Origin: Pancytospora philotis
Lineage: Eukaryota; Microsporidia
DNA: 47,526 bases
Direction: 5' to 3'
Assembly (NCBI GenBank): GCA_023647555.1
Contig: JALRLY010000245.1
Coordinates: forward strand, 1-47,526
Below the pieces are notes generated by a model, which saw only the letters and a program-made list of their open reading frames with translations, was not told where the DNA came from and ran no database searches. This document shows positions 27,055 to 35,023 of the stretch, piece by piece (the stretch's first letter is position 1; each line of letters begins with the position of its first letter). Made by a program: the position numbers and the translations under genes.

Positions 27055-27741
27055 CTAAAGATCTTTATTTTTGGTCTCGAGCATGCTGGCGATGCTAGCC
27101 TTCCGGCGCGGCAGCTTCGACGCAGGCGTGTGCAGGATCGGCTGTCTGCGCTTGGCCTTGTTTTTGAGCGTTCTAGCGCGGCTCTTCAAAAAGGCCCTGA
27201 GTCTTCTGTACAGCGGGACGGGGTAGACCATGAGCAGCACCGCGAGCACCGGGAGGTCGTGCAGCCGGATGACGTAGAGGACGAGGTGGTACAGGACGAA
27301 GCTGAGCAGGTCCGCCCGCTTGAACTTCATGGTGCGGTGCAGCACGAGCTTCCGGACGGCCATGCCGACGAAAAACTTTGCGGCGCGCACGCGCAGGATG
27401 GCAGACAGGCTGTCGGGGGACTCGACGAGCTCGGCGGCGGCCAGCAGCTTGGCGACCATGGGCAGCTCCGCGGTGAACGAGAGCAGCAGCCTGCTCTTGT
27501 GCAGGTACAGCGCCATCAGCAGGCCAACGGCATAAATAACCAGGGAGCTCCTCGTGATCGCGGCGAAGGAGCCGTCGACCGAGTTCAGCAGGAGCGCGGG
27601 CCCGAAGGTGATGGCCAGCGACGGCAGAAGGAGATGTGTGATGCGCGGCTTCACGCCGTTGTCGATCAGATCTATGCTCCCGTGGAACGCCTCCGCGAGG
27701 CCGAGGAGTGGCTTTATTTCCTGAAGCTTCGGGCACTGCAT
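27055..27741 (-). CDS. Membrane protein of unknown family
   Basis: The 228-residue protein has about four hydrophobic segments, around residues 35-55, 65-85, 140-160 and 165-185, followed by a Lys/Arg-rich tail (SRARTLKNKAKRR). I do not recognise the family; a weak resemblance to TRIC-type channels is not convincing. The ATG at 27741 has AAAATAAATAGCCC upstream, similar to the start signal. The basic tail suggests a cytosolic C-terminus by the positive-inside rule. Confidence 0.6.
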   Translation of the reverse strand: MQCPKLQEIKPLLGLAEAFHGSIDLIDNGVKPRITHLLLPSLAITFGPALLLNSVDGSFAAITRSSLVIYAVGLLMALYLHKSRLLLSFTAELPMVAKLLAAAELVESPDSLSAILRVRAAKFFVGMAVRKLVLHRTMKFKRADLLSFVLYHLVLYVIRLHDLPVLAVLLMVYPVPLYRRLRAFLKSRARTLKNKAKRRQPILHTPASKLPRRKASIASMLETKNKDL

Positions 27742-28186
27742 CCTATGGGCTATTTATTTTGCAATACCTATAGGGCGGTTTCAGAGGCGCATAACAAAGG
27801 GCCGCGCGTAGGCGCGGATGCTCGAGCAGGGCGGGTGCTCTCCGGGCTGCGTGGCCATCTGGCGGGGCCCGGAAGGGTGGGTGGCACGCGCGCATCCCGC
27901 TGCGTGGCCTGTCCGCGCACGCCATAACAAATGATTGCGGGAAATTGGATTAAAGGCGCCACGTCGGAGTAAACAACAAAAATTAAATAGACGCGGAGCC
28001 AAAGTACCAAGACCAAAATACTGACGAACCTGTGTCTTTAAATGATCGCATTCAAGGCGATGATGATAGCAGTTGCAGAAAATATATATAAAACAGCTGC
28101 CCTTCGTTAAAAATGGAATACAACTCTCTGCACTGAAAACACATAAAATGAATCGTAAGACGCGTATGGAAATGAGCATTTAGTAT
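27742..28186. other. Intergenic stretch
   Basis: About 445 bases between the start of the membrane-protein gene and the end of RPS5. AT-rich near 28,000-28,180. No gene or RNA recognised. Confidence 0.4.
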
Positions 28187-28756
28187 TTAGCGGTTAGACT
28201 TAGCAATTCTCTCCACCTCCTCGCGCTTCTTGACCGCGTAGGAGTTCTGGTTGTTCTTCGCGGCAGCGAGCAGCTCGTTGGCGATCACCTCGGCCAGCGT
28301 CTTCTTGTTCTTGAAGGCCGTGGTCCTGATGCCCTCGGTGAGCAGCTTGATGGCGATGCAGACGCGCCTGTGCGGGGAGACGTCCACGGACGCGCGCTTC
28401 ATGCTGCCGCCCTTGCCGACTCTCGCGGAGGCCTCCCTGGGGCCGGAGTTGATCACGGAGTCGACCAGAAGCTGGATCGGGTTCTCCTTGCTCAGCTCGT
28501 TCATGATCTCGAAGGCCTTCTCGACGCTGCGGATCGCGAGTCTCTTCTTGCCGGTGTTGCGGCCGTTGGCCATGAGGCGGACCGTGAACCTTTCGACGAT
28601 GGAGGTGTGGCACTTGCCGAATCTGCCGAGGTTGACCTTGGTGGAGGTGTGGGGGACGATCCCGGGGATGGACACGTTGATGAAGGGAACGAGCGTCTCG
28701 TCCTTCACGCTCACGTCGGTGTGGCTGTATCTGTTGAAAAGCAGAATCTTGTCCAT
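28187..28756 (-). CDS. RPS5: Ribosomal protein S5 (uS7)
   Basis: The 189-residue protein is uS7/S5 of the small ribosomal subunit head, next to the mRNA exit. Family motifs include CHTSIVERFTVRLM near residue 50, GKKRLAIRSVEKAFEIM, NSGPREASARVGKGG and RRVCIAIKLLTEGIR, given here in parts under 20 residues. The C-terminus ends VERIAKSNR as usual. The ATG at 28756 carries the start signal; the longer open frame to 28897 is not conserved. No intron is visible. Confidence 0.92.
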   Translation of the reverse strand: MDKILLFNRYSHTDVSVKDETLVPFINVSIPGIVPHTSTKVNLGRFGKCHTSIVERFTVRLMANGRNTGKKRLAIRSVEKAFEIMNELSKENPIQLLVDSVINSGPREASARVGKGGSMKRASVDVSPHRRVCIAIKLLTEGIRTTAFKNKKTLAEVIANELLAAAKNNQNSYAVKKREEVERIAKSNR

Positions 28757-28759
28757 TGC

Positions 28760-28773
28760 GGGGCAAAATTTTT
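28760..28773 (-). promoter_or_regulatory. Start signal (AAAATTTT-like + CCCC) of RPS5
   Basis: On the coding strand AAAAATTTTGCCCC precedes the ATG by 3 bases. Confidence 0.6.
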
Positions 28774-29011
28774 GTAAAATTTTTTGCTTGGCGCGTGCGC
28801 GCCGTATGCCGTGCGGTATACCGTAGGGTGTGCGCAGATGGGTGGGTATGGGCTTATGCATTGTATGTGGTTGGTTTATTGGCATTGGTTGTAGCATATT
28901 GCTGTTGTATGGTCAGTGCTGGGATAGTACACCAGTTACTGTTCACACAAAAAATACAGCACCTGGCTCGAATAGACCTCTATCAATTGCACTCATGCAT
29001 AGTACATTCCA

Positions 29012-29078
29012 GCATGCGCAATAAGACGCAATGCACAATACGATGCAATGCACAATAAGATGCAGAGCGCAATACGGC
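29012..29078 (+). repeat. Degenerate 16-17-base tandem repeat
   Basis: About four units of the type GCAATGCACAATAMGAT; units at 29,028-29,044 and 29,045-29,061 differ at one base, and the flanking ones are more diverged. It ends just before the AAAAATTT of the next gene's start signal. Confidence 0.55.
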
Positions 29079-29080
29079 GC

Positions 29081-29103
29081 AAAAATTTGCGGCGCGGCAT
29101 CCC
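29081..29103 (+). promoter_or_regulatory. Start signal (AAAAATTT ... CCC) of the 124-residue gene
   Basis: AAAAATTT at 29081-29088, CCC at 29101-29103, ATG at 29108. Confidence 0.55.
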
Positions 29104-29107
29104 GTGC

Positions 29108-29482
29108 ATGCTGTGCGGAGAGCCAGGCGCGGAGTTCCGCTGCGGCGAGTTCACCTGCGTCCTCAACAGCAGATTCAACGTCGTGCTCTACACCGGGTGC
29201 ACGGCTGTGCGCGCGGGCGTCTGCAAGCCGTTCGGATTCATAGTGCCGACGCACTACCTGAGCTTCATCAAGACGATGAACAGGGACCACGGCCTCGAGA
29301 CCGATGTGACGCGCATCTTCACCTTTGAGAACGCCGCCGATGCCGCGGCGCTCAGGGCGTACGTGAGGACGCAGCAGGGCAACGCTGCCTACACGATCCT
29401 GGGCGACCTGGTCGCCTCGGAGAAGAAGGCAGCCCCCGCCCGCTACGGCGCACGGCCGAGACGCAGCCTGCCCAGGCAGTGA
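29108..29482 (+). CDS. Small protein with N-terminal cysteines, unknown
   Basis: I do not recognise this 124-residue protein. It begins MLCGEPGAEFRCGEFTC; with a later Cys it could form a small zinc or redox site, but the spacing fits no standard zinc ribbon that I can name. The middle (GFIVPTHYLSFIKTMN, then TRIFTFENAADAAALRAYV) looks folded, and the C-terminus is basic. The frame opens at 29048, but the start signal points to the ATG at 29108. It has the GC-rich codon use of its neighbours. Confidence 0.6.
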   Translation: MLCGEPGAEFRCGEFTCVLNSRFNVVLYTGCTAVRAGVCKPFGFIVPTHYLSFIKTMNRDHGLETDVTRIFTFENAADAAALRAYVRTQQGNAAYTILGDLVASEKKAAPARYGARPRRSLPRQ

Positions 29483-29597
29483 GCGCGTGGCTGCACACTA
29501 TAAATTCTGTTTCAATCGTGTCTAGGCAGAGCGTATGCTTTTTACAAAATAATTAAAAGAGCAAAAGAGGAGCGTTTGCCAATAATTTAGTGGTCGC

Positions 29598-31118
29598 CTA
29601 GGAGCCGAGCTTGTCGTCCTTTATGGCCTTGCCGGCCTTGATGATCTCGTCGCACATGAGCAGGTTTATCGCCGTGACCACCGCGTTGTTCAGCGCGTTG
29701 CCCACGACCTGCACATTCTCGATGACGGCTTCGCACTCGCTCTCGCCGCGGAACAGCCGCGCGAGGCCCTCGGTCAGGTTCTCGCCGCGGTTCCTGAGGA
29801 GCGTCTTGATGATGTTCTCGTAGACGGCGCCGAGCACCTTGTAGCCCACGATGTCGGCCGCGTTGCACGCACCCGCCTGCCGCTCCATCTCGCCGACGAG
29901 CTGCCTGTAGAGGAGCGTGCCGCCCCTGATGCAGCAGCGCGACTGGACCGCCACGAAGAGCGAGAACAGCGTGCCGCGGATGGACTTGTGCAGGCGCTCG
30001 TAGTCGTGGCCGCCCCGGATCAGGATGGTGCACGCGCCCTTGAACGCGGTGCCCTCGATGAATGTGTACTTGTTCTCGCCGAAGTCCTTGACCGACACGC
30101 GCGCGCAGCTGCCCAGGCAGTCCGGCGCCAGCTGCGAGAGCTGCGTGATGATCTTGCCGCCGCACATGTTCACGAGGCGCTCGAGGTTCCGCCGCTTGGC
30201 GCGGCGCAGCGCGAGGACGCCGGCGTCGCTCAGGATCTCGAGCGAGTACGGGTCGATGCCCTTCTCGTTGACCAGCACGAGGCTCTTGCCCTGCTGCCGC
30301 AGCTCGCGCGCGTAGGCGGCGATCGCGCGCGCGCGCTCGAGGATGAACTCGCGCTCGCTGGCCGCCATCGCGTCGCGCTGCGCAGCGGAGCTGTAGCAGA
30401 ACTCGGCGTTGATCTCGGGCTTCTCGTACTCGAGCGACATGTTGCTGATCATGATCCTGACGTTCTCGAGCTGCGTGGGCATCGCGTGGTGCCGCCCGGA
30501 GTGGTCGAGCACGAGGCCGTCGACGTACACGGAGTCGCGGATGTCGCCGCCCTCCATCTTGATGACCTCCACCATGTCGACGTCGAACTTGCCGCTCGCC
30601 GTGACGCCCACGAGCGCCTTCATGACGATGTCCACGAGCCACTCGGGCCGCCTGATCTTGGTCTGCAGCGAGGAGAGCGCGAGCCCGCGCAGCAGCTCGT
30701 CGGACAGTGGCACGGCGCTGCGCTTGACGAAGTCCAGCGAGTCCTTCAGCGCGAGCTGCAGGCTGTTGACGATCAGCGGGACGGTCGTGCCCTCGCAGTA
30801 GTGCTTGTACGCCTCGGCGAACGTGTCGCAGCAGAGCAGGATGAAGGAGATCGTGCCGTCGCCCGCGGAGGCGTACACGGAGTTCGCGCCGCGCGTGATG
30901 AGGATCGACGTGGGGTGCGTGAAGGGCACCTCGCGGCAGAGCGTGTGCCCGTCCTTGGTGATGTTGAGCTGCTGCCCGCCGTTGACGAGCGCCTTGACCG
31001 CGCCGTCGGGGCCGAGCATCGTGGCGAAGAGCTCGTAGAGCTGCTTGCACGTGACGTTGTTGATGGCGATCGCCTGGCCGGTCTGCGTGACCTGCGCTTC
31101 CGAGGACGTTGACTGCAT
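29598..31118 (-). CDS. CCT6: T-complex chaperonin zeta subunit (CCT6)
   Basis: The 506-residue protein is the zeta subunit of the TRiC/CCT ring, which folds actin, tubulin and WD40 proteins in the cytosol. Zeta-specific features are GLVLDHSGRHHAM near residue 195, SLEYEKPEIN followed by FCYSSAAQRD, and DAGVLALRRAKRRNLERL. General chaperonin motifs LGPDG (35-39) and TKDG (54-57) are kept, but the usual GDGTT is GDGTI (86-90) and the later glycine-rich nucleotide motif reads IRGGTLLYRQ, without the usual acidic residue. The ATG at 31118 has AAATTTTTTCGCCCC just upstream. Length is typical, slightly short. Confidence 0.92.
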   Translation of the reverse strand: MQSTSSEAQVTQTGQAIAINNVTCKQLYELFATMLGPDGAVKALVNGGQQLNITKDGHTLCREVPFTHPTSILITRGANSVYASAGDGTISFILLCCDTFAEAYKHYCEGTTVPLIVNSLQLALKDSLDFVKRSAVPLSDELLRGLALSSLQTKIRRPEWLVDIVMKALVGVTASGKFDVDMVEVIKMEGGDIRDSVYVDGLVLDHSGRHHAMPTQLENVRIMISNMSLEYEKPEINAEFCYSSAAQRDAMAASEREFILERARAIAAYARELRQQGKSLVLVNEKGIDPYSLEILSDAGVLALRRAKRRNLERLVNMCGGKIITQLSQLAPDCLGSCARVSVKDFGENKYTFIEGTAFKGACTILIRGGHDYERLHKSIRGTLFSLFVAVQSRCCIRGGTLLYRQLVGEMERQAGACNAADIVGYKVLGAVYENIIKTLLRNRGENLTEGLARLFRGESECEAVIENVQVVGNALNNAVVTAINLLMCDEIIKAGKAIKDDKLGS

Positions 31119-31133
31119 GGGGCGAAAAAATTT
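31119..31133 (-). promoter_or_regulatory. Start signal (AAATTTTTT + CCCC) of CCT6
   Basis: The coding strand reads AAATTTTTTCGCCCC directly against the ATG. Confidence 0.6.
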
Positions 31134-31304
31134 CCGCGCTTTGGCTGGCAAGGCGTGCCATTTTATTTTTCGGAGGTTTATTTGGTGGATGCGCTAGTTA
31201 TCGGATGCATGGTGCTGTGCGTTCGAGTTTGCTGTTGATTAGTAATGTGCATTTATAGCTTGCGCATATACAGCATTGTATCTGTTTTTGCCAGTGTATT
31301 CATA

Positions 31305-31390
31305 GCTGCAATGAAGAATCGCTGCAATGAAGAATCGCTGCAATGAAGGATCGCTACAATGAAGAATCGCTGCAATGAAGAATCGCTGCA
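31305..31390 (+). repeat. 16-base tandem repeat, 5.4 copies
   Basis: The unit GCTGCAATGAAGAATC is repeated five times in a row with two single-base variants (one G for A in unit 3, one A for G in unit 4), plus a partial sixth unit GCTGCA. The array ends about 65 bases before the ATG at 31456. Confidence 0.9.
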
Positions 31391-31455
31391 GAGCATTGGC
31401 CGAAGTAGTCGTCTGAAACATCTACAATTATAAAGCAAAACAAACATCGATAGCC

Positions 31456-31647
31456 ATGACTCTCGTAGAACAGAAGCAGGATGAGCTGACATTGCAGGCC
31501 GTGGCCAGGTACGTAGTGATCCTCGCCCTGGTGCTGGGCGCGATGTACGTTTACAACAAGGCCAAGACATGGGTGAAGCAGCAGCTGTACAAAAGCCTGC
31601 CCAGAGAGTGGTCAGACTCGAAGCAGAAAGTTGTCCTTCCTTTCTAG
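31456..31647 (+). CDS. Small single-pass membrane protein, unknown
   Basis: The 63-residue protein has one hydrophobic segment at about residues 16-34 (AVARYVVILALVLGAMYVY) flanked by charged ends, and a C-terminal part with Lys/Arg and Trp residues. I do not recognise it. The start is the first ATG of the frame. The gene ends 30 bases before the retrotransposon's target-site duplication, so the insertion left it whole. It could equally be a small subunit of a membrane complex; nothing in the sequence decides. Confidence 0.5.
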   Translation: MTLVEQKQDELTLQAVARYVVILALVLGAMYVYNKAKTWVKQQLYKSLPREWSDSKQKVVLPF

Positions 31648-31677
31648 ACTGAATTTGGGTAAATTTGCGAGGATTAA

Positions 31678-31682
31678 ATTTA
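31678..31682. repeat. Target-site duplication, one copy (ATTTA)
   Basis: ATTTA here is repeated exactly at 35,040-35,044 directly outside the opposite LTR. Confidence 0.75.
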
Positions 31683-31720
31683 AGTAAGAGTTTGACTTAA
31701 CCATGGGTATTTATTCAACT
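31683..31720 (-). repeat. 3' LTR (38 bp)
   Basis: Identical to the 5' LTR. On the element's strand it contains AATAAA (complement of 31,710-31,715) and CCCATGG. The AATAAA could serve as the element's polyadenylation signal. Confidence 0.85.
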
Positions 31721-31745
31721 TCCCCCCGCATGAGGTCAAACTCTT
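31686..31745 (-). other. Potential RNA hairpin joining Gag-Pol stop and 3' LTR
   Basis: Eleven bases in the LTR (31,686-31,696) are perfectly complementary to 31,735-31,745, which contains the stop codon. The loop holds the polypurine tract, AATAAA and CCCATGG. The same LTR arm exists at 35,005-35,015. Confidence 0.5.
31721..31729 (-). other. Polypurine tract
   Basis: The element strand reads GCGGGGGGA immediately upstream of the 3' LTR, the expected place of the plus-strand primer. Confidence 0.75.
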
Positions 31746-34700
31746 GCAACTTCAATGCCTTTCAGATCTGAGTGATTCACCTTGAATCTTTTTCCTGCTT
31801 CGTTCCTAACAATATATGAATCATTTCCTGCGTATTGCTGTATTACTCCTCTCTCCTGAAACCGATCGTATGACTTTCCCTTGACATTGAGATTCTCTTT
31901 GTTAGCGATCCTAACCTGCTGTCCGATAGTAAATTCTTCACGTCTTCGTTTCTTGAACGCCTTAGCATAGTCTCCCTGCGGACCGTTCATCTTCTTAAGC
32001 TGCTCGCCTGTGTCGTTCCAGGCCTCCTCTGGGGTCATTCTGATGCCCGTGTGGAATGCATTATTGTACGCATTTTCTATTCGGCCTAGTGTCTCTTGTA
32101 GACTCAGTTTTAGGTTCTTCGTCTTCACAATTCCTTCGCGCACAGTTCTAATCACTCGCTCAACTCTTCCATTGGATGTGTGCTTCTCTACGCTTGTCAA
32201 GTGGTGTCTGATACCATAATCCGTACAGAAATCTAAAAACTCTCGTGCCACGAACTCTTTTGCATTATCACTATTCATCTCCCTGGGCACTCCTAGTTCC
32301 TGCCATATCTGCTTCAACTTTCCAATGATCTCTCTCGTTGTCCTCGACTCCAGTAGCTTCAACTTCATCTTTCGCGTGTAGTAGTCGATAAATACTAGTA
32401 CAAATACGTCGCTTTCTCCTATCTTCATGATGTCTATTGCTGTCTTCTCTAGTCGCTCTGTCGTTGTCACGAACTCACTGCCACCGCCTTGCTTGCGGTT
32501 GTTGATGCTGCATACCTCGCATGTTCTGATGACGTCCTCAATTAGCTCCTTCGCCTTTGGCCATTTGTAGTACTTCTCCAGCTCATATTGCACCGATCCT
32601 AATCCTCTGTGTAATAGCTTCTCGTGTATGTCCCAAATAATCGTGCGCTTCCCTGCGTCTGACATCTCGTCCTCCTTAACTTCTGTTGCCTCTCTCTCCT
32701 TCTCGTATAATCGACTCAGCGCGTCTGCGCTCAACATTGTCTCGCCTTTCTTGTATGTGATATCAAAATCGTACTGCTGTATCCTATCTATCCAACGTGC
32801 CATCCTCTTGTTTCCAAAATCGCTCTTCTTGCGTATCGACAACAACGCCATGTGATCTGTCACCAAACTAAATCTCCGGCCTTTCAACTGATGCTCAAAG
32901 TACTCCATTCCCCATACTACTGCTAGGAATTCCTTCTCTGTGATCCCGTAATTCTGCTCTGTCTTCGTCAGCTTCCGCGAAGCCCATCGTATCGGCACTA
33001 CTCTTCCACGTCCGTCATATTGCTGTAGGCACGCGCCCAGTCCTGTATCCGACGCGTCTGTCTCTAGTGTAAACTTCTTATCGTAATCTGGTAAATATAA
33101 GCACACCTCCTGTGCTAGTCTCTTTTTCAGCTCTTGAAAACTCTTCTCCATCTCTTCTGTCCACTCAAATTTCGCATACTTGCCCGTCTTTGCATACAAA
33201 GGCACCGCTATCGTGCTCATATCTTTGATGAACGGCGAGTAAAAATTCATCTTTCCTAAAAATCGCCGTAAGCTTTTCACATCCACTGGTCGTGGGTAAC
33301 TCAATATGTCCTGTCGTGCTCCGTCTACCATTCTCTGTTTCACTCCGTCCACCATCATCCCAAGTAACTTCACCTCCTCTCTCGCTAGCTGCAGTTTCTT
33401 TATGTTAACGTACATGTTGTTCTTGTCCAATCTTCTAAAAACCTCTTTCACCATCCTGTCATGCTCTTCCTTTGTCACTGCGTGTATCACAATATCGTCT
33501 AAATATACCTCGACGCCTTTTCCACTCATATCTCCTAGTATCCTGTCCATTATTCTCTGGAAAATGGCCGGCGCGTTCTTGAAGCCCATCGGCATTCTGT
33601 TCCATTCGTACAACAAATTATCGAACTTGAACGCGGTTTTGTGTCTGTGCTCCTCTTTGATCTCTATCTGGAAATATCCGTCTTTTAGGTCTATGATCGT
33701 AAACCATCTTGACCCCTGCACCTTGTCTATCAGCGTGCCCATTATCGGCGTTGGGTATTCCTCCTTGATCACCAAATCATTGAGCGCTATCAAATTTACA
33801 CATATTCTAACCGATCCATCTGGCTTCTCTACTGGCCTCACGGGACTCCTCCACGGAGACTCCGATTTCCTGATGACTCCTGCTTTCTCCAATTCTGCTA
33901 GCTGTTCCTTCGTCCTTCCAATCAATGCTTGCTCCACTTGTCTTTTTCCTAATGCATTTGCTCTCTTGCCTTCCTGTGTATTTATCTCGCATATTGCCAC
34001 ACCGCACGGCGGTCTCTTCCTCACATCGTTATCCATTACTAAGGGGTATGCCTCTTTGAGCTCCTCCAACAACTTTACTTCCATTTCGCTTCGCACTATC
34101 TCTACTTCACTTTCTTCCTCCGACTCTATATCATCATTCTCCAACATAATCCCTCCGCCTTCCTCTGGCGGGTCATCCTCTTCTGCTTCTTCTTTCTCCG
34201 TCCTACCATTCCTCTCTTTCTTCTCCGTCCTACCATTCCTCTCTTTCTTCTCCGTCCTACCATTCCTCTCTTTCTTCTCCGTCCTACCATTCCTCTCTTT
34301 CTTCTCCGTCCTACCATCCTTTTCCCCGACTGCCTTTTCCTTCGCAGCTTTCTCTCTTTCTTTTCCACAATCATCCATTTTTGGTGATTCCGCCTCACAT
34401 CCTTTCTCGGGTCCAGGCTCCCTTTTCACTTCTTCCCAGCTACCAACTCCTGGTAGTTCCGATGAACCCTTTTTGGCCCGTTCGATCTCCTTTGATTCTT
34501 CAATCCGTTTGCAAGCATTTATCTTCCTCTCTAGTCTCCTGACTATCTCTTGCAACCAATCTGCGTAACACCACCCCTTTGGCATCTTGTGTATCTGTTC
34601 CCGCAAAATTTTCTTTGTTTCTCCATTCTCAATTCCTTCTAAAATACTAAACACTTCAGCTAAGCCAAATTCTTCTCTCGTCTCATAGTATATGGACGAT

Positions 34701-35023
34701 ATAAACCGTGTATACTCTCCGAGTGACATGTCTCCCTGTACCAAGCAGTCTGCGAGCTCTTCCTTGTTGTCCTCCGTGCCAAACGCCTTTATGAACTCGC
34801 GTTTGAACATTTTCCACGTGGTAATGACGTGCTCCTTCTTCATGAACCACCGCACGACATCGCTCGATGATCCCCTCACGAACCAAACAATCTTCTCCGA
34901 ATCTCCTGTGATATGCTTGCCCTGCATATACTTCTCTGCTCTCCACAACTCAGCATAGGTATCAATGCCTTCATCTCGGCGTTCTCCCGCATCGGGTGCC
35001 AAGTAAGAGTTTGACTTAACCAT
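31736..35023 (-). CDS. Retrotransposon Gag-Pol polyprotein (single frame, no protease seen)
   Basis: This 1095-residue fused frame has a Gag-like domain at about 1-170, a tandem 9-residue repeat at about 236-277, reverse transcriptase at 340-565 (first acid in the FTIIDLKDGYF segment at 445; YLDD at 507-510), RNase H at 650-770 (D656, E698, D723, D767), and integrase with the HHCC finger (H800, H805, C835, C838) and the DD35E triad D864, D919, E955. RT-RNaseH-integrase is the Ty3/Gypsy order. No DTG/DSG aspartic protease site and no CCHC knuckle can be found. The ATG lies inside the 5' LTR in a CCCATGG context like host starts, and the stop is 15 bases before the 3' LTR. No frameshift separates Gag and Pol. 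Confidence 0.92.
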   Translation of the reverse strand: MVKSNSYLAPDAGERRDEGIDTYAELWRAEKYMQGKHITGDSEKIVWFVRGSSSDVVRWFMKKEHVITTWKMFKREFIKAFGTEDNKEELADCLVQGDMSLGEYTRFISSIYYETREEFGLAEVFSILEGIENGETKKILREQIHKMPKGWCYADWLQEIVRRLERKINACKRIEESKEIERAKKGSSELPGVGSWEEVKREPGPEKGCEAESPKMDDCGKEREKAAKEKAVGEKDGRTEKKERNGRTEKKERNGRTEKKERNGRTEKKERNGRTEKEEAEEDDPPEEGGGIMLENDDIESEEESEVEIVRSEMEVKLLEELKEAYPLVMDNDVRKRPPCGVAICEINTQEGKRANALGKRQVEQALIGRTKEQLAELEKAGVIRKSESPWRSPVRPVEKPDGSVRICVNLIALNDLVIKEEYPTPIMGTLIDKVQGSRWFTIIDLKDGYFQIEIKEEHRHKTAFKFDNLLYEWNRMPMGFKNAPAIFQRIMDRILGDMSGKGVEVYLDDIVIHAVTKEEHDRMVKEVFRRLDKNNMYVNIKKLQLAREEVKLLGMMVDGVKQRMVDGARQDILSYPRPVDVKSLRRFLGKMNFYSPFIKDMSTIAVPLYAKTGKYAKFEWTEEMEKSFQELKKRLAQEVCLYLPDYDKKFTLETDASDTGLGACLQQYDGRGRVVPIRWASRKLTKTEQNYGITEKEFLAVVWGMEYFEHQLKGRRFSLVTDHMALLSIRKKSDFGNKRMARWIDRIQQYDFDITYKKGETMLSADALSRLYEKEREATEVKEDEMSDAGKRTIIWDIHEKLLHRGLGSVQYELEKYYKWPKAKELIEDVIRTCEVCSINNRKQGGGSEFVTTTERLEKTAIDIMKIGESDVFVLVFIDYYTRKMKLKLLESRTTREIIGKLKQIWQELGVPREMNSDNAKEFVAREFLDFCTDYGIRHHLTSVEKHTSNGRVERVIRTVREGIVKTKNLKLSLQETLGRIENAYNNAFHTGIRMTPEEAWNDTGEQLKKMNGPQGDYAKAFKKRRREEFTIGQQVRIANKENLNVKGKSYDRFQERGVIQQYAGNDSYIVRNEAGKRFKVNHSDLKGIEVARV
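34201..34317 (-). repeat. 27-base tandem repeat in Gag-Pol frame
   Basis: Four complete identical 27-base units begin at 34,201, 34,228, 34,255 and 34,282, with a partial fifth. Each encodes the nine residues GRTEKKERN. The array forms a charged linker between Gag and reverse transcriptase. Confidence 0.9.
34985..35001 (-). other. Primer-binding site
   Basis: The element strand reads TGGCACCCGATGCGGGA directly after the 5' LTR. TGG would pair with a tRNA CCA end; the general pattern resembles Lys-type primer sites, and it would match a tRNA with a G discriminator and an ATCGGGT 3' acceptor strand. It does not match tRNA-Leu or tRNA-Phe of this window. It lies within the coding frame. Confidence 0.7.

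Larger units (their letters stand above)
28757..29107. promoter_or_regulatory. Divergent intergenic region between RPS5 and Cys-containing gene
   Basis: About 350 bases. It contains the two start signals and a degenerate tandem repeat at 29,012-29,078. A 59-codon open frame at 28,848-29,024 lacks a start signal and is not called. Confidence 0.4.
31119..31455. other. Intergenic stretch with a tandem repeat
   Basis: About 340 bases between divergent genes. It contains the CCT6 start signal and a 16-base tandem repeat (31,305-31,390). The short open frames across the repeat are an effect of the repeat. Confidence 0.5.

Noticed and set aside
27055..27741. TRIC cation channel
   Set aside because: Only a general hydrophobic pattern and one short similar piece; the family motif is not visible.
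28848..29024. 59-codon frame with a hydrophobic N-terminus between RPS5 and the Cys-containing gene
   Set aside because: No AAATTTT/CCC signal and the composition fits chance; kept out of the gene list.
31305..31390. Tandem repeat as CRISPR array
   Set aside because: Units are directly adjacent without spacers and the organism is eukaryotic.
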